Counted from the stretch's first letter, positions 1 to 8,745 are shown. The stretch: DNA of 64,000 nucleotides from an uncultured Selenomonas sp. (GCA_934202005.1 CAKPXP010000001.1:376941-440940); one strand, 5' to 3'. Made by a program: numbers and translations. Notes: generated by a model from the letters alone, not told the origin.

Positions 1-1104
1 GAAGAAACGCCGCTGAAAGAAGCGGAGCGTGCGGCTGAGGAATTGCGAGGGCTGGGCATCTTGCGCCAGGTACTCATCCTCAATGCCGTAGCGCCTCCGG
101 GAGACGATGCGGTTTCGGCGGCGCTCTATGAGAAGCAGCGGCAGGCGCTCGCACAGATGCCGGAAGGCCTGCGCCGCATGGACTCGTATGAGATTCCACT
201 GCGGGCCTACAATATCACGGGCATCGCACATGTGCGGGATATGCTGCGGACGGATCATCTGGAGGACGCGCAGGCGGCCGTTCGGGCAAGAGAAGGCCAT
301 CGGCTGTCCGATCTTGTTGATGATTTGGCGAGACATCGGAGGAAGGTCATTTTCACGATGGGCAAAGGCGGTGTCGGCAAGACGACGATTGCCGCCGCCA
401 TCGCGCTGGCACTCGCAAAGAGAGGAGAGCGCGTACATCTCGCGACGACGGATCCGGCCGCACATCTGAAATTCGTCCTCGATGAGGGGAGCGGCATCCG
501 TACGAGCTATATCGACGAAAAGAAGGAACTGAAGAAATATCAGGAGGATGTCATCCGGGAAGCGATGGCAGGCGGCATCGCACCGGCAGATCTCGACTAT
601 ATCAAGGAAGATCTGCGGTCTCCCTGTACGCAGGAGATTGCCGTCTTTCGTGCGTTTGCGGAGATCGTCGCGCAGGCGGAGGACGAGATCGTCGTCATCG
701 ACACGGCGCCGACAGGTCATACGCTGCTGCTGCTGGAATCGACAGCAGCATACGACCGCGAACTGAAGCGCTCGCAGGGGAAGACGCCGGCATCGGTCAA
801 GAAACTGCTGCCGCGTCTGAAGAGCGAGGAGACGGAGACCGTGATCGTCACGCTGCCGGAGGCGACGCCCGTCTACGAGGCGGAGCGGCTGCGCGAGGAT
901 CTGCAGCGCGCGCAGCTGCAGGTGAGATGGTGGGTGGTCAACCACTCTTTCCTGGGACTGGAGACAAAAAATCCGCTTCTGCGCGCACGAGCTGCGCAGG
1001 AAGCGGCGTGGATTGATGAAGAGAACCGCAAAGCCAGCGGACGGGAAGTGCTCATCCCCTGGAAAGCGGAATCGCTGAAGGGTGCGGCGCTGCTGTCACT
1101 TTGA
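1..1104 (+). CDS. arsA: ArsA-type arsenical pump ATPase, 3' part
   Basis: The reading frame is open from base 1, so the gene starts upstream and only the last 367 codons are here. The first ~85 residues look like the end of the A1 half. A linker and the complete A2 half follow, with a deviant Walker A (GKGGVGKTT, in-window residues ~121-129), the TTDPAAH motif and the ArsA signature DTAPTGH (~233-239). ArsA hydrolyses ATP to drive arsenite/antimonite export, normally through ArsB or Acr3, with ArsD as metallochaperone; none of these is visible here, but they would lie upstream. A hairpin with a T run follows the stop codon. The internal ATG at base 43 is not a plausible start because the homology runs through it. 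Confidence 0.93.
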   Translation, partial: EETPLKEAERAAEELRGLGILRQVLILNAVAPPGDDAVSAALYEKQRQALAQMPEGLRRMDSYEIPLRAYNITGIAHVRDMLRTDHLEDAQAAVRAREGHRLSDLVDDLARHRRKVIFTMGKGGVGKTTIAAAIALALAKRGERVHLATTDPAAHLKFVLDEGSGIRTSYIDEKKELKKYQEDVIREAMAGGIAPADLDYIKEDLRSPCTQEIAVFRAFAEIVAQAEDEIVVIDTAPTGHTLLLLESTAAYDRELKRSQGKTPASVKKLLPRLKSEETETVIVTLPEATPVYEAERLREDLQRAQLQVRWWVVNHSFLGLETKNPLLRARAAQEAAWIDEENRKASGREVLIPWKAESLKGAALLSL

Positions 1105-1123
1105 GCGGCGGCAGATTGATAAA

Positions 1124-1160
1124 GGAGACTGCGTGCGTCAGGCAGCGGTCTCTGCTTTTT
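1124..1160 (+). terminator. Terminator of arsA
   Basis: Arms GAGACTGC (1125-1132) and GCGGTCTC (1145-1152) pair with one G-U and are followed by TGC and T5. The hairpin overlaps the 3' end of the convergent MFS gene, so the two genes share almost no intergenic space. Confidence 0.6.
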
Positions 1161-2337
1161 GCGTGCGCGCATTTTCTGGATAAGGCGTTGCGGCGGCAAC
1201 AAAGATGGAGAGGATGAGCGGCAGCGTCGTGAGGAGCAGGGCCGGGGCGAGGCCGATCTGGTCGGCGATGGCTGCCGTGAGGGCGGCGCCGAGGCTGCCG
1301 AAGCCGAAGGAGAGGCCCATCATCATGCCCGAGGCCATGCCGGCGCTGCCGGGCATCGCGCGCTGTGCCCAGACGATGGAGCTCGGCTGGGAGGCGATGA
1401 GGAAAGCGCCGGAGAGGAAGAGCGCGAGCAGCGAAAGCGGCGCTGTGCCCGCGTGCGTGAAGAAATAAGCGGTCGGCGCGACGGCGAGGATGAGTGCGCC
1501 GAGGATGATGCGCTTGTGGCCGAAGCGGTCGCCGAGCATGCCGCCCGTGATGCCGCCGCACGCGCAGCCGGTGAGGAAGAGCGTGAGGAGCGTGCCGGAG
1601 ATCATCGCGGAGTAGCCGGCGCTCACGAGCAGCAGCGGCAGGAAGGTCGAGACGGCGACATGCGTCCAGCAGCGCAGTCCCATCGCGATGTTGAGACGGA
1701 CGACGGAAGGATTCTGCAGCATCTTGCGGAGCGGCAGGCGGTCAGAGGGAGATGTCTCCTGTATCGTCGAGAAGCGGGCGAGCCCGGAATACGCGTAAAG
1801 CCCCATCATGCAGAGGCTCGGCAGGATGAGCCAGGGAAGTGCGGAGAGCGGCAGGGCCTGCGTATAGGCGACGATGACGACGGGCGCGAACGCGAAGCCG
1901 ATGTTGCCGCCTGCCACATAGAGCGACATGGACTGTCCTTGGTGGCCGGCAGGCGCGACCTTGGCGACGAGCGAGGAGCCGAGCGGGTGGAAGGCGGAGA
2001 CAGAGAGCCCCGTGAGCGCGATCAACAGGAAGAGCATCGCCTTCGTCGTGAGAAAACCGATCGTGCAGATGCAGATGGCGCCGAAGGGGATGACGGGGAT
2101 GAGCAGCCAGCTCATGCGGTGGCGATCCATGAGAAAGCCGAACACCGGCTGCATCATGTTGCTCGCGATGCTCATGACCATGACGAGTAGCCCGGAGAGT
2201 GTGAGCGAGAGGTCGAGCCGCGGCATGATGATGGGCAGCAGCACCGGCAGGAAGTTGCAGTAGAAATCGTTGAAGAGATGGCCAAGCGCCAGTAAGACAA
2301 CAGAAACACGGGCGGAAAACCGCATGAAATATCGCAT
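1138..2337 (-). CDS. MFS transporter, fosmidomycin-resistance (Fsr) family
   Basis: A 399-aa hydrophobic protein with about 12 predicted membrane helices. The N-terminal GHLFNDFYCNFLPVLLP segment is typical of the Fsr branch of the major facilitator superfamily, as are DRHRMSW in the loop between helices 2 and 3 and SAFHPLGSSLVAK. Fsr-like carriers export drugs or small metabolites by proton antiport; the substrate cannot be read from sequence. A second ATG 12 nt downstream (2325) is an alternative start. It is transcribed from a near-consensus promoter just upstream and converges on arsA, which suggests an independent unit. Confidence 0.88.
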   Translation of the reverse strand: MRYFMRFSARVSVVLLALGHLFNDFYCNFLPVLLPIIMPRLDLSLTLSGLLVMVMSIASNMMQPVFGFLMDRHRMSWLLIPVIPFGAICICTIGFLTTKAMLFLLIALTGLSVSAFHPLGSSLVAKVAPAGHQGQSMSLYVAGGNIGFAFAPVVIVAYTQALPLSALPWLILPSLCMMGLYAYSGLARFSTIQETSPSDRLPLRKMLQNPSVVRLNIAMGLRCWTHVAVSTFLPLLLVSAGYSAMISGTLLTLFLTGCACGGITGGMLGDRFGHKRIILGALILAVAPTAYFFTHAGTAPLSLLALFLSGAFLIASQPSSIVWAQRAMPGSAGMASGMMMGLSFGFGSLGAALTAAIADQIGLAPALLLTTLPLILSIFVAAATPYPENARTQKAETAA

Positions 2338-2373
2338 CCTTTCTTTTCGATCAATCGTTAAGATGGTTTTATC

Positions 2374-2402
2374 ATTATAGAAAGAATGCGAATTTCTGTC
2401 AA
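2374..2402 (-). promoter_or_regulatory. Sigma-70 promoter of the MFS gene
   Basis: Read on the minus strand: TTGACA (2402-2397), 17-nt spacer, TATAAT (2379-2374). Both hexamers match consensus, and the -10 lies 36 nt before the MFS start codon. Confidence 0.8.
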
Positions 2403-2439
2403 ATTCTCGGAAATCTTTCAGAAACGCGGGTGTGGGCTA

Positions 2440-2468
2440 TTGGTTTTTCCTGCTGGTCTTGCTATAAT
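2440..2468 (+). promoter_or_regulatory. Promoter of the ACT/UPF0210/nth operon
   Basis: TTGGTT (2440-2445), 17-nt spacer, TATAAT (2463-2468), about 83 nt before the first start codon. It is divergent from the MFS promoter. Confidence 0.65.
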
Positions 2469-2551
2469 AATAGATACATCTTTGTATCTGTGCATTGTCT
2501 CCATGACTTTTGGGAGTGCACAAAGTGTCGCTGTGAAGGAGAAATGTCTCA

Positions 2552-2824
2552 ATGAAATTAGTCGTTACCATCGTCGGCAAGGATCGCGTCGGCATCATCG
2601 CCACGGTGAGCTCCGTCCTTGCGGAGAACAATGTCAACATCCTCAATATCAACCAGAACATCATGGAAGGCTTCTTCAACATGGTCATGATCGCCGAGAT
2701 GAGCGAGGACAGCAAGCTGAAGCTCGGCGAGCTGCAGAAGGTCCTCAAGGACAAGGGCGAGGAAATGGGGCTTGACATCAAGGCCCAGCACATGGACATC
2801 TTCAATGTCACGCACAACGTCTGA
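2552..2824 (+). CDS. ACT domain protein (UPF0237)
   Basis: A 90-aa protein made of a single ACT fold. It opens with the [19 protein letters not shown] strand-helix typical of GcvR-like and UPF0237 proteins, followed by [12 protein letters not shown] domains bind small ligands, often amino acids, and commonly dimerise. SD AAGGAGA lies 9 nt before the ATG. It is 14 nt from the downstream UPF0210 gene; this ACT/UPF0210 pairing is conserved in many bacteria and suggests a shared, still uncharacterised role. Confidence 0.92.
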   Translation: MKLVVTIVGKDRVGIIATVSSVLAENNVNILNINQNIMEGFFNMVMIAEMSEDSKLKLGELQKVLKDKGEEMGLDIKAQHMDIFNVTHNV

Positions 2825-2838
2825 GGAGGCTTCTTCAT

Positions 2839-4200
2839 TTGATTACCATTGATGATATTTTTGAAACGAATCGGATGATTACGGAGAACAAGCTCGACGT
2901 GCGCACGATCACGATGGGCATTTCCCTGCGCGACTGCGCGCATCCGAACATCACGAAGTTCTGCCAGAATATCTACGATAAGATCACGAAGTCGGCGGAA
3001 TTCCTCGTGAAGACAGGCGAGGACATCGAGGCGGAGTACGGCATCCCCATCATCCACAAGCGCATCTCGGTCACGCCGATCGCCATTGCGGCGGATGCCT
3101 GCGAGACGGATACCTATGTGCCGGTGGCGGAGGCGCTCGACCGCGCGGGCAAGGAGGTTGGCGTCAATTTCATCGGCGGCTTTTCCGCGCTCGTGGAGAA
3201 AGGCTACACGAAGGGGGATCGCACGCTCATCCAGTCGATCCCCCAGGCGCTCGCGACGACGGATATCGTCTGCTCCTCTGTCAACCTCGGCTCGACAAAG
3301 GCCGGCATCAATATGGACTGCGTGCGCGAGATGGGCGAGGTCATCAAGCGTACGGCGGAGCTTACGCGGGAGCAGGAGGCGCTCGGCTGCGCGAAGCTCG
3401 TCGTGTTCTGCAATGCGCCGGGGGACAACCCGTTCATGGCGGGCGCGTTCCATGGCGTCAGCGAGGGCGACAAGGTCGTGAGCGTCGGCGTCAGCGGCCC
3501 GGGCGTCGTAAAGCACGCGCTCGAGGGCATGAAGGGCGCGGACTTCACCGAGGTCGCCGAGACCATCAAGAAGACGGCGTTCAAGATCACGCGCGTGGGC
3601 CAGATGGTCGCGCGCGAGGCGAGCAAGCGCCTCGGTGTGCCGTTCGGCATCATCGATCTCTCGCTCGCGCCGACGCCGGCCGTCGGCGACAGCGTCGCGC
3701 GCATTCTCGAGGAGATGGGGCTGGAGGCGTGTGGTGCGCCGGGCACGACGGCGGCGCTCGCGATGCTCAACGATGCCGTGAAGAAGGGCGGCCTCATGGC
3801 GTCGTCTCATGTCGGCGGCCTCTCAGGCGCGTTCATCCCCGTGAGCGAGGACGAGGGCATGATCAACGCCGTCTCGCAGGGCAGTCTCTCCATCGAGAAG
3901 CTCGAGGCCATGACCTGCGTCTGCTCCGTTGGTCTCGACATGATCGCCATCGAGGGCGATACGACGGCGGCGACGATCTCCGGCATCATCGCGGACGAGG
4001 CGGCCATCGGCATGATCAACAACAAGACGACGGCGGTGCGCGTCATCCCCGTGCCGGGCAAGAAGGTCGGCGATACGGTCGAGTTCGGCGGCCTGCTCGG
4101 CTACTGCCCGATCGTGCCCGTGCGCAACCAGTACAGCTCAGCGGCGTTCATCGCGCGCGGCGGACGCATCCCCGCGCCGGTGCGCAGCCTCACGAACTGA
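2839..4200 (+). CDS. UPF0210 (PFL-family, DUF711) protein
   Basis: A 453-aa protein of the UPF0210/DUF711 family, close to the usual 450 aa. It starts at TTG (2839), with SD GAGGAGG 10 nt before. The conserved opening [13 protein letters not shown] and the central [11 protein letters not shown] segment identify the family. Structures of relatives resemble glycyl-radical enzymes, but no glycyl-radical motif or activity is established, and I infer none. It is co-transcribed with the ACT gene upstream and is 1 nt from nth downstream. Confidence 0.92.
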   Translation: MITIDDIFETNRMITENKLDVRTITMGISLRDCAHPNITKFCQNIYDKITKSAEFLVKTGEDIEAEYGIPIIHKRISVTPIAIAADACETDTYVPVAEALDRAGKEVGVNFIGGFSALVEKGYTKGDRTLIQSIPQALATTDIVCSSVNLGSTKAGINMDCVREMGEVIKRTAELTREQEALGCAKLVVFCNAPGDNPFMAGAFHGVSEGDKVVSVGVSGPGVVKHALEGMKGADFTEVAETIKKTAFKITRVGQMVAREASKRLGVPFGIIDLSLAPTPAVGDSVARILEEMGLEACGAPGTTAALAMLNDAVKKGGLMASSHVGGLSGAFIPVSEDEGMINAVSQGSLSIEKLEAMTCVCSVGLDMIAIEGDTTAATISGIIADEAAIGMINNKTTAVRVIPVPGKKVGDTVEFGGLLGYCPIVPVRNQYSSAAFIARGGRIPAPVRSLTN

Positions 4201-4201
4201 T

Positions 4202-4840
4202 ATGCGCGTCACGAAGAAAATCAAGGAGGAGCAGATCCGCATCCTCGAGCAGACGTATCTCGGCGCCAAGCCGGCGCTCAAGTTCCGCAATCCGTTCGAG
4301 CTGCTCATCGCAGTCATCCTCTCGGCGCAATGCACGGATAAGCGCGTCAACGTCACGACTGCGCGGCTTTTCGCCAAGGCGCCGACGCCTGCGGCCATCG
4401 TCGCGCTCGGCCTGCCGCAGCTCGAGGAGGAGATCCGTGACTGCGGGCTCTTCCGCAACAAAGCGAAAAATATCATGGCGACCTGTGTGACGCTCTGCGA
4501 GCAGTACGGCGGCGAGGTGCCGGAGGACTACGACGCGCTCCTGAAGCTCCCGGGCGTCGGCCGCAAGACGGCGAACGTCGTGACTTCCATCGCGTTCCAC
4601 CGCCCGGCCATTGCCGTCGATACGCATGTCTTCCGCGTGGCGAACCGGCTGCATCTCGCGGTGGGGGAGACGCCGCTCGCGGTCGAGCGCGGCCTCCAGC
4701 GCGCCATTCCCAAGGAAAAGTGGTCGGACGCGCATCACTGGCTCATCTGGCATGGGCGGCGCGTCTGCAAGGCGCGTCGGCCGCTCTGCGAGACGTGTCC
4801 GCTCGCGCCCGTCTGCCCGAGCGCGGGCCATGCGGAATGA
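4202..4840 (+). CDS. nth: Endonuclease III
   Basis: A 212-aa DNA glycosylase/AP lyase that removes oxidised pyrimidines in base-excision repair. The helix-hairpin-helix LPGVGRKTANVV (~116-127) carries the catalytic Lys (~122), and the catalytic Asp is in AVDTHVFRV (~140). The C-terminal C-X6-C-X2-C-X5-C loop (CKARRPLCETCPLAPVC) binds a [4Fe-4S] cluster. Length matches the family. The start codon lies 1 nt after the UPF0210 stop, so the two genes are probably translationally coupled. Confidence 0.97.
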   Translation: MRVTKKIKEEQIRILEQTYLGAKPALKFRNPFELLIAVILSAQCTDKRVNVTTARLFAKAPTPAAIVALGLPQLEEEIRDCGLFRNKAKNIMATCVTLCEQYGGEVPEDYDALLKLPGVGRKTANVVTSIAFHRPAIAVDTHVFRVANRLHLAVGETPLAVERGLQRAIPKEKWSDAHHWLIWHGRRVCKARRPLCETCPLAPVCPSAGHAE

Positions 4841-4900
4841 GGCGGAGCGCGGTGGATCCCTGCCGCCGAGGCAGACTATCTTTTCTCAGAGGTGTTCAGT

Positions 4901-5383
4901 ATGAAATATCGCAAGGCGACATTTGCCGACATTGAGGTAATCTTTGCCCTGGTCAATGATTATGCGGGGGACGGCGTGATGCTCGCGCGTTCGCGCAATA
5001 CGCTCTATGAGACGCTGCGGGACATGATCGTTGCGGAGGACGACGCGGGGGAGATCGTTGGCGTGGGCGGGCTGCATATCCTCTGGGATAGACTGGCGGA
5101 GATCCGGACGATGGCTGTCTCGCCCCGGCTGACGCGTCATGGCATCGGCGGGGAGATCGTCCGCCGCCTCATGGCGGAGGGAAAGACGCTCGGCGTAGAA
5201 AAGTTCTTCACGCTCACATATAAGCCCGGATTCTTCCAGACGCTCGGCTTCCATACGGTGATGAAGGACGCCCTGCCGCAGAAGGTCTGGAAAGACTGCA
5301 TCGACTGCCCGAAGTTCCCGAACTGCGATGAGATCGCTATGGTGAAACTCGATGGTGCGGCAGAGAATACCAGCGGCCAGTAA
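4901..5383 (+). CDS. GNAT N-acetyltransferase (ArgA-like)
   Basis: A 160-aa GNAT-fold acetyltransferase. Acetyl-CoA binding is suggested by SPRLTRHGIGGEIVRRLM (~70-87). The C-terminal VWKDCIDCPKFPNCDEIAM segment is characteristic of the short N-acetylglutamate synthase-like acetyltransferases of Firmicutes, so a role in arginine biosynthesis is plausible but not proven. The ATG at 4901 is preferred over an in-frame GTG at 4892 because SD AGAGG lies 8 nt before the ATG. It is the last gene of the operon starting at 2552, with a strong hairpin after it. Confidence 0.8.
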   Translation: MKYRKATFADIEVIFALVNDYAGDGVMLARSRNTLYETLRDMIVAEDDAGEIVGVGGLHILWDRLAEIRTMAVSPRLTRHGIGGEIVRRLMAEGKTLGVEKFFTLTYKPGFFQTLGFHTVMKDALPQKVWKDCIDCPKFPNCDEIAMVKLDGAAENTSGQ

Positions 5384-5406
5384 CAAATGAAACAGCATTG
5401 ACGAAG

Positions 5407-5450
5407 AAAATTCCGTATCATATTCATCAGAGAATGTGATACGGAATTTT
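5407..5450. terminator. 18-bp hairpin terminator
   Basis: Arms 5407-5424 and 5433-5450 pair over 18 bp with one G-U around an 8-nt loop. The stem begins with A4 and ends with T4, so it can act in both directions. It closes the 2552-5383 operon; the next gene starts 33 nt later. Confidence 0.85.
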
Positions 5451-5483
5451 GTTTCAGATAAACATGGAGAAAGTGAGGAAAAC

Positions 5484-6695
5484 ATGATGAAGGAGACGAA
5501 AAAAGAAGTTTTGCGCGGCTATCTCGATCGCCTGCAGCAGGGAGAGGAACTCGCCTCCGTGCGCCGCGATTTCGTGCGGTCGTTCGTGGACGTCCAGCCG
5601 GAGGAGATCATGGAGGCGGAGCAGTCGCTGCTGCGTGACGGTGTCGCGCCCCAGAAGCTCCAGAAGCTCTGCGACCTGCATTCTGCGCTCTTCTGCGGGA
5701 GCAGTGAGGAGGAGATTGCCGCCCAGCGGGCGGCGACCGAGCGGGCGGCACAGGCGGCCCCGGAACTCGACGGCCTGCCGGATGGGCATCCTATCTCCAT
5801 CCTGCGGCGGGAGAACGAGGCGCTCGAACAGCAGTTGACGGCGCTCTTCCGTCTGCTGGGCAAGAAGGAGGACGGCACGGCCTTCGCTGCCACGTTCCCG
5901 CGGCTCAACGCTCTGCGCGCGCATTACGCGAAGAAGGAAGAGCTCCTCATGCCCATCCTCTATCGCTATGGCGTGACGGGGCCGTCGGAAGTCATGTGGG
6001 GCGTCGATGACGAGATCAAGAAGGAGCTCGGCGTCCTCACGAAGGTGCTGAAGGAGGACGCGGAGAATGTCGTGATTTATCGCGGCCGCCTGCATGATCT
6101 CATGACGCGCATCCGGGAGATGATGGTCAAGGAGGAGCGCATCCTCTTCCCGCTCACCGTGCGTTATTTCACGCAGGAAGAGTGGTATGCCGTCTATCGC
6201 GACGACAAGGAGTTCGCCGCCGTGCCGCCCGCAGACACCCAGCTAAAATGGGAAGAAGCGGAGGCCTGGTGCGCCGAGCAGCAGGCAGCGCTCGCGCGTG
6301 AGGAGATCTTTGGCGGCAAGGTCCAGCTCGAGACAGGGGAGCTCACCGTCCGCCAGCTGCGCGCGCTGCTTGCGCTTTTCCCTGTGGACATCACGTTCAT
6401 CGACGAAGACGATGTGCTGCGCTATTTCCTCAACGAGGGCAAGATCTTCGCGCGGCCGCGTTCGGCGCTTGGCCGCAAGGTCTATGAGTGCCATCCGCCG
6501 CAGATCATCCCGGTCGTGCGTCAGATGCTCGCCGATTTCAAGGCGAAGAAGCGCGATCACATGGTCGTCTGGCGCCGCATCATGGGCAAGCCCGTCGGCG
6601 TGCGCTACCAGGCGGTATACGGAGAAGATGGCACCTACCTTGGCACGGTGGAGTTCGTGCAGGACTTCACCGAGGCGCTAGCGCATTTCGCGTGA
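5484..6695 (+). CDS. DUF438 / hemerythrin / PAS protein
   Basis: A 403-aa three-module protein. Residues ~1-70 are a DUF438 domain. Residues ~95-230 are a hemerythrin-like HHE four-helix bundle, with HYAKKEELLMPIL and HDLMTRIREMMVKEERILFPL supplying metal-ligand His/Glu positions. Residues ~300-400 are a PAS domain (ITFIDEDDVLRYF through GTVEFVQDFTEAL). Relatives are proposed sensors of oxygen, NO or redox state; no output domain is present, so signalling would be by protein contact. ATG 5484 (or 5487) is chosen because SD GTGAGG lies just upstream; an in-frame GTG at 5436 falls inside the preceding terminator. Monocistronic. Confidence 0.9.
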   Translation: MMKETKKEVLRGYLDRLQQGEELASVRRDFVRSFVDVQPEEIMEAEQSLLRDGVAPQKLQKLCDLHSALFCGSSEEEIAAQRAATERAAQAAPELDGLPDGHPISILRRENEALEQQLTALFRLLGKKEDGTAFAATFPRLNALRAHYAKKEELLMPILYRYGVTGPSEVMWGVDDEIKKELGVLTKVLKEDAENVVIYRGRLHDLMTRIREMMVKEERILFPLTVRYFTQEEWYAVYRDDKEFAAVPPADTQLKWEEAEAWCAEQQAALAREEIFGGKVQLETGELTVRQLRALLALFPVDITFIDEDDVLRYFLNEGKIFARPRSALGRKVYECHPPQIIPVVRQMLADFKAKKRDHMVVWRRIMGKPVGVRYQAVYGEDGTYLGTVEFVQDFTEALAHFA

Positions 6696-6722
6696 CGGGA
6701 GCTTCAAAATAAGTGAAAATAC

Positions 6723-6762
6723 AAAAGCGCTGCAGGAACCAATCGGCTCCCGCAGCGCTTTT
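6723..6762. terminator. Bidirectional terminator
   Basis: AAAAGCGCTGC (6723-6733) pairs perfectly with GCAGCGCTTTT (6752-6762). It lies between the convergent DUF438 gene and the small gene at 6772 and can serve both. Confidence 0.85.
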
Positions 6763-6771
6763 TGCTGCCGC

Positions 6772-6978
6772 TTATTTCTTTACGACTTCCTTGAGGATGT
6801 CTGTCATGGCCTGCTGCATGACGCGCATCACATCCTGCAGGACCGCATTGTACAGATCGCCACCGTCCGTGACGCCACGACCGTTCGCAGTGATGAAGAA
6901 CTTGTGCGGATGCTCATTGGCCTTGTAGGCCTCATTGAGTTTGTCCTGGACGAGCTTTTCGAGTTCCTGTTCCGTCAT
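6772..6978 (-). CDS. Small hypothetical protein
   Basis: A 68-aa soluble, charged protein of unknown function, MTEQELEKLVQDKLNEAYK at the N terminus, predicted largely helical with one GRGVTDGGD turn. The start at 6978 has SD GAGGTGA upstream. The frame could extend to 7041, but that extension is read out of a repeat terminus (6997-7032), so the shorter start is preferred. Monocistronic; it shares a terminator with the DUF438 gene. Confidence 0.65.
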   Translation of the reverse strand: MTEQELEKLVQDKLNEAYKANEHPHKFFITANGRGVTDGGDLYNAVLQDVMRVMQQAMTDILKEVVKK

Positions 6979-6996
6979 TCGTGTCACCTCTTTTCG

Positions 6997-7032
6997 TTTA
7001 GGAACCGCTGAATGAACCAGTGATTCCTTTAG
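6997..7032. repeat. Short MITE-type palindrome (TIR-TIR form)
   Basis: TTTAGGAACCGCTG followed by AATGAACCAGTGATTCCTTTA reads as the two ends of the ~165-bp element found at 22644 and 33466, joined with almost nothing between them. It lies just upstream of the small gene at 6978. Confidence 0.6.
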
Positions 7033-7640
7033 CATACGCATCCATTATACAACATCTTTCGGAATATTTCCTTGTTTTTCTTTTCGCTGCTGAGAAAATT
7101 TCCTCCGGGTAACAGCTGGCAGTAGTGATTTTGACAGACGCATTGCTGCGCGAAAGAGCTGGCAGTATGAAAATAGAAGGAAATAGTGCTTATGTATGAT
7201 TTCATTTGAAGCTACTTCTAACAGCGAACTAAAAGGGGTCTAATTGCTTATCTTTATACTGTGAGCATAGAAATGTGTTATGGGAGAGGATATTCTTCAT
7301 GCATGCATTTCCAGTTGGCTGATTTTATGAAGCGTTTCGGCCCGGCGGGAAGCGATCCTGTTTCCTGCGTTGCGTGTTCCGCGTACGGATGTCTGTCATG
7401 GGGGCGTCCGCGCCGTCATTGTATGAGGATTTTCCATCGCCTGTCGCAAGGGATTTTGCGTTTGATGGTTCCTCATGAGGCTGCGCAGATGTTTGACAAC
7501 AAGGGGAAAGGCGGGGGCGCGAGGGCAGGAGACGGACGGGATCGGCAGCAGATCGGGCCGCATACAGGGGACTGCCGCGCAGGCGGCAGGTATCGGTTCA
7601 AGAGGATGGATGACCAATGGATGGAAAGGGACGGTGCAGT
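7033..7640. other. About 600-bp intergenic region
   Basis: AT-rich for the first ~220 nt, GC-rich afterwards. A 127-codon frame (7261-7644) has no recognisable homology and no well-placed SD at its first start codon. A perfect 6-bp hairpin (CTGCCG/CGGCAG, 7571-7588) has no T run. I recognise no known riboswitch or RNA gene here, though a long leader of the 7641 gene is possible. Confidence 0.4.
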
Positions 7641-8345
7641 ATGAGGAGCGAGAGGAAGAAAGTACTGATCGGCATGGCCGTTGGTGTGCTGCTGCTCGGC
7701 GGAGGGGTGTATGGCTACGTCCATGCCGTGGATCAGGTAAGGGCGGAAGCCGAAGCGTGGCAGGGACAGCCGCCGCCGATGATGCAGGTGGATCCAGAGA
7801 AAGCTGCGAAGCATATCGCCGAGGCATTCGGCATAGATGAGAGCGAGGTTCGTGCGGCCATCGAGGCCAAGCGGGATTTCCGCGACATCGGTCATGCGGC
7901 GATGCTGGCGAAGATCAGTGGCAAGTCGTTCAAGGATATTTTGGCGCTGAAGAAAGACGGTAAAGACTGGCGCGAAGTGGAAGAGGAACTCCAGGTCACG
8001 CAAGAGCAGATTCATGGCGTGATGATGGAGATGGAGGCGCGTCATCTTGCGGCGAAGGGCAGTATTTCCGAGGGGAGGGCATTGGCCTTGTTGCAGGATG
8101 GCTATCGCAGCTTTGACATCTTTGAAGCTGCAGAGATTGCCAATGCCTCGGGGATGGATATCCAGTCAGTACTCGACAGGAAGAAAATCAACAATCATTG
8201 GACAGACGTAGCAAGGGGGGGCGGTGTCGATCCTGCATTGCTGCGCGAGCATCGCGGTACAGCGTTGGAATTCCTGCCATGTGCCACTGCACAGAGGGAG
8301 TCGGATGCTATGGTGCCACCGCCATCGCCGGATGATCTGCCATGA
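7641..8345 (+). CDS. Membrane-anchored hypothetical protein
   Basis: A 234-aa protein of unknown function. A basic N terminus (RSERKK) precedes one membrane helix (~8-30, IGMAVGVLLLGGGVYGYV), so the rest is probably outside the membrane. The ectodomain is helical and charged. Two similar stretches, DESEVRAAIEAKRDFRDIGHAAMLAKISG and the later EAAEIANASGMDIQSVLDRK, hint at an internal repeat in which 'ISGKSFKDILALKKDGKDW' parallels 'ASGMDIQSVLDRKKINNHW'. Upstream in-frame ATGs at 7617 and 7621 are possible starts. A T8 terminator follows. Confidence 0.65.
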   Translation: MRSERKKVLIGMAVGVLLLGGGVYGYVHAVDQVRAEAEAWQGQPPPMMQVDPEKAAKHIAEAFGIDESEVRAAIEAKRDFRDIGHAAMLAKISGKSFKDILALKKDGKDWREVEEELQVTQEQIHGVMMEMEARHLAAKGSISEGRALALLQDGYRSFDIFEAAEIANASGMDIQSVLDRKKINNHWTDVARGGGVDPALLREHRGTALEFLPCATAQRESDAMVPPPSPDDLP

Positions 8346-8353
8346 AAGCTGAG

Positions 8354-8393
8354 GGAAATGCTAAGCCCATCGCGACGGTATTTCCTTTTTTTT
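8354..8393 (+). terminator. Terminator of the 7641 gene
   Basis: GGAAAT (8354-8359) pairs with ATTTCC (8380-8385) and is followed by T8 (8386-8393). Confidence 0.65.
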
Positions 8394-8404
8394 GAGGAAA
8401 AGGA

Positions 8405-8433
8405 TTGACAATATTACATGTGCGGTTTATGAT
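8405..8433 (+). promoter_or_regulatory. Promoter of the trp T-box operon
   Basis: TTGACA (8405-8410), 17-nt spacer, TATGAT (8428-8433). Transcription would start near 8440, just before the T-box leader. Confidence 0.85.
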
Positions 8434-8454
8434 AAGAGCCATCAAGTGAATAGC

Positions 8455-8745
8455 TCAGTAAATCAGAGAGCGGGAAATAGTAGCGCAGTCAACCACTGTC
8501 AAGCGAGCCGATGTCCGGGAATCCGGAGGTGAGATGATCGGTCAGGGGTACTATGTGAATGGTCCTGTGAGAGTCCACCGAAACGTTGCGTATCAGCGGA
8601 GTAGGCTGGAACGGCTGCCTCCGTTAGCAGGCTAGGGTATCGGATGTGTTCCCGTACCTGAAATGAGGTGTATTTTTCATACATGAACTGGGTGGCACCG
8701 CGAGTATATCGCCCCGGCAGGAGGAATCCTGTCGGGGCTTTTTCA
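8455..8745 (+). promoter_or_regulatory. T-box leader, tRNA-Trp specific
   Basis: The T-box core AACTGGGTGGCACCGCGAG is at 8686-8704. It is followed by an intrinsic terminator (12-bp stem 8711-8722/8727-8738, then T5). The stem I region contains an AGTA motif near 8479, and GAA-TGG at 8557-8562 fits a UGG (Trp) specifier codon. The TGGC bulge would pair with the GCCA end of tRNA-Trp, which has G as discriminator in bacteria. Uncharged tRNA-Trp should stabilise the antiterminator and switch on trpFCBA. The Trp specificity is supported independently by the downstream genes. Confidence 0.93.
8711..8743 (+). terminator. T-box attenuator terminator
   Basis: GCCCCGGCAGGA pairs with TCCTGTCGGGGC around GGAA and is followed by T5. 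It is mutually exclusive with the T-box antiterminator. Confidence 0.88.

Noticed and set aside
2437..3810. A 457-codon open frame antisense to the ACT and UPF0210 genes
   Set aside because: It runs against two conserved genes with good SD sites, and the product is Arg/Leu/Ala-rich filler.
7261..7644. A 127-codon frame before the 7641 gene
   Set aside because: No suitable SD at the first start, no recognisable homology, and it overlaps the start of a better-supported gene.
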